Shown here in pieces: positions 5,504-5,768 of a DNA stretch of 5,768 bases (positions are counted from its first letter, which is position 1; each line of letters opens with the position of its first letter). The position numbers were made by a program, and so were the translations under genes. This DNA is from Candidatus Bathyarchaeota archaeon. Its GTDB lineage: Archaea > Thermoproteota > Bathyarchaeia > Bathyarchaeales > WUQV01. Location: positions 1 through 5,768 of the forward strand of contig WUQV01000015.1 of the NCBI GenBank assembly GCA_009889585.1, read 5' to 3'. The notes under the pieces were generated by a model. The model worked only from the letters and a program-made list of their open reading frames with translations, was not told where the DNA came from and did no database searches.

Positions 5504-5768
5504 ATAGCTTTTTTGCTTCCTAGCCCTCGCCCCAGGGCCTCCGAACTTCTTCGGCTCCTTCCTTCGCTGATCTCCTACTAACATTGTTCGATCGTATTCC
5601 ATAAGCCTAGCCTTAAGTTGATCATCCTTCGTCCACTCTACAATCGCCCTTGCTATCACAATCCTTATGGCTTCAGCTTGTCCCATGAATCCTCCTCCTG
5701 AGGCCTTTACATCTATATCAAGCTTTTCTCTTATACCTTCAGTATGCAAAAGCGACTCCATTATTTTC
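5498..5768 (-). CDS. rpsI: 30S ribosomal protein uS9 (S9), partial, 5' end outside window
   Basis: This is small-subunit ribosomal protein uS9, whose C-terminal tail reaches the decoding centre near P-site tRNA. The last 89 residues are visible and the reading frame stays open to the window edge (codons for Lys-Ile precede the first visible Met at 5761). Archaeal uS9 is about 130-140 residues, so roughly the first 45 are missing and the Met at 5761 is internal. Key stretches are DIDVKASGGGFMGQAEAIR (visible residues 17-35), ARAIVEW (39-45), EYDRTMLVGDQRRKEPKK (57-74) and the terminal FGGPGARARKQKSYR (75-89), the universally conserved basic tail ending in Tyr-Arg. The gene for uL13 would be expected just upstream, beyond the right edge. 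Its stop TGA at 5500-5498 is embedded in the rpoN Shine-Dalgarno. Confidence 0.98.
   Translation of the reverse strand, partial: KIMESLLHTEGIREKLDIDVKASGGGFMGQAEAIRIVIARAIVEWTKDDQLKARLMEYDRTMLVGDQRRKEPKKFGGPGARARKQKSYR

Larger units (their letters stand above)
5254..5510. other. AT-rich patch coextensive with rpoN
   Basis: Hand counts in 60-base blocks give 17, 21, 20 and 20 G+C from 5281 to 5520 (about 28-35%). The block at 4801-4860 has 35 of 60 and the block at 5521-5580 has 36 of 60. The drop begins at the eno start and ends at the 3' end of rpsI, so it matches the rpoN gene and its flanks almost exactly. rpsI upstream is mixed, from about 38% to 60%. Confidence 0.8.

Overview
The window is a solid block of archaeal genes, all read on the minus strand (right to left), with no room for non-coding DNA. 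The evidence for Archaea is direct: an RpoN (Rpb10-like) subunit of the archaeal/eukaryotic type of RNA polymerase, archaeal-type ribosomal proteins uS9 and uS2, and an isoprenoid set of mevalonate kinase, isopentenyl phosphate kinase and type 2 isopentenyl diphosphate isomerase, which belongs to the archaeal version of the mevalonate pathway. The gene order matches the well-known archaeal ribosomal/polymerase/enolase/isoprenoid superoperon. I cannot name a lineage. The enolase variant and gene order would fit a TACK-type or thermophilic archaeon, but that is a guess.

In transcription order (right to left): rpsI (uS9, 5' end outside the window), rpoN, eno (enolase), rpsB (uS2), a MEMO-family protein, mvk (mevalonate kinase), ipk (isopentenyl phosphate kinase) and fni (type 2 IPP isomerase, 3' end outside the window). 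Genes are separated by about 19 nt or less, or overlap. Shine-Dalgarno sequences sit on the preceding stop codons at rpoN and rpsB and just before the stop at the MEMO gene. This indicates one polycistronic message with translational coupling. I saw no promoter, terminator, tRNA, mobile element, CRISPR array or origin, and no real gene on the plus strand.

Functionally the first half serves translation (uS9, uS2), transcription (RpoN) and lower glycolysis (enolase). The second half makes isoprenoid building blocks for archaeal ether lipids. Mevalonate kinase makes 5-phosphomevalonate, other enzymes encoded elsewhere take this to isopentenyl phosphate, IPK phosphorylates that to IPP, and Fni interconverts IPP and DMAPP. 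The MEMO gene lies at the junction of the two halves and has no settled role in archaea.

The points most worth a second look are: a His in place of the near-invariant active-site Gln in the IPP isomerase; the absence of rpoK between rpoN and eno; an abrupt AT-rich patch confined to rpoN; and TTG start codons on all three isoprenoid genes. I found no wholly new system here.
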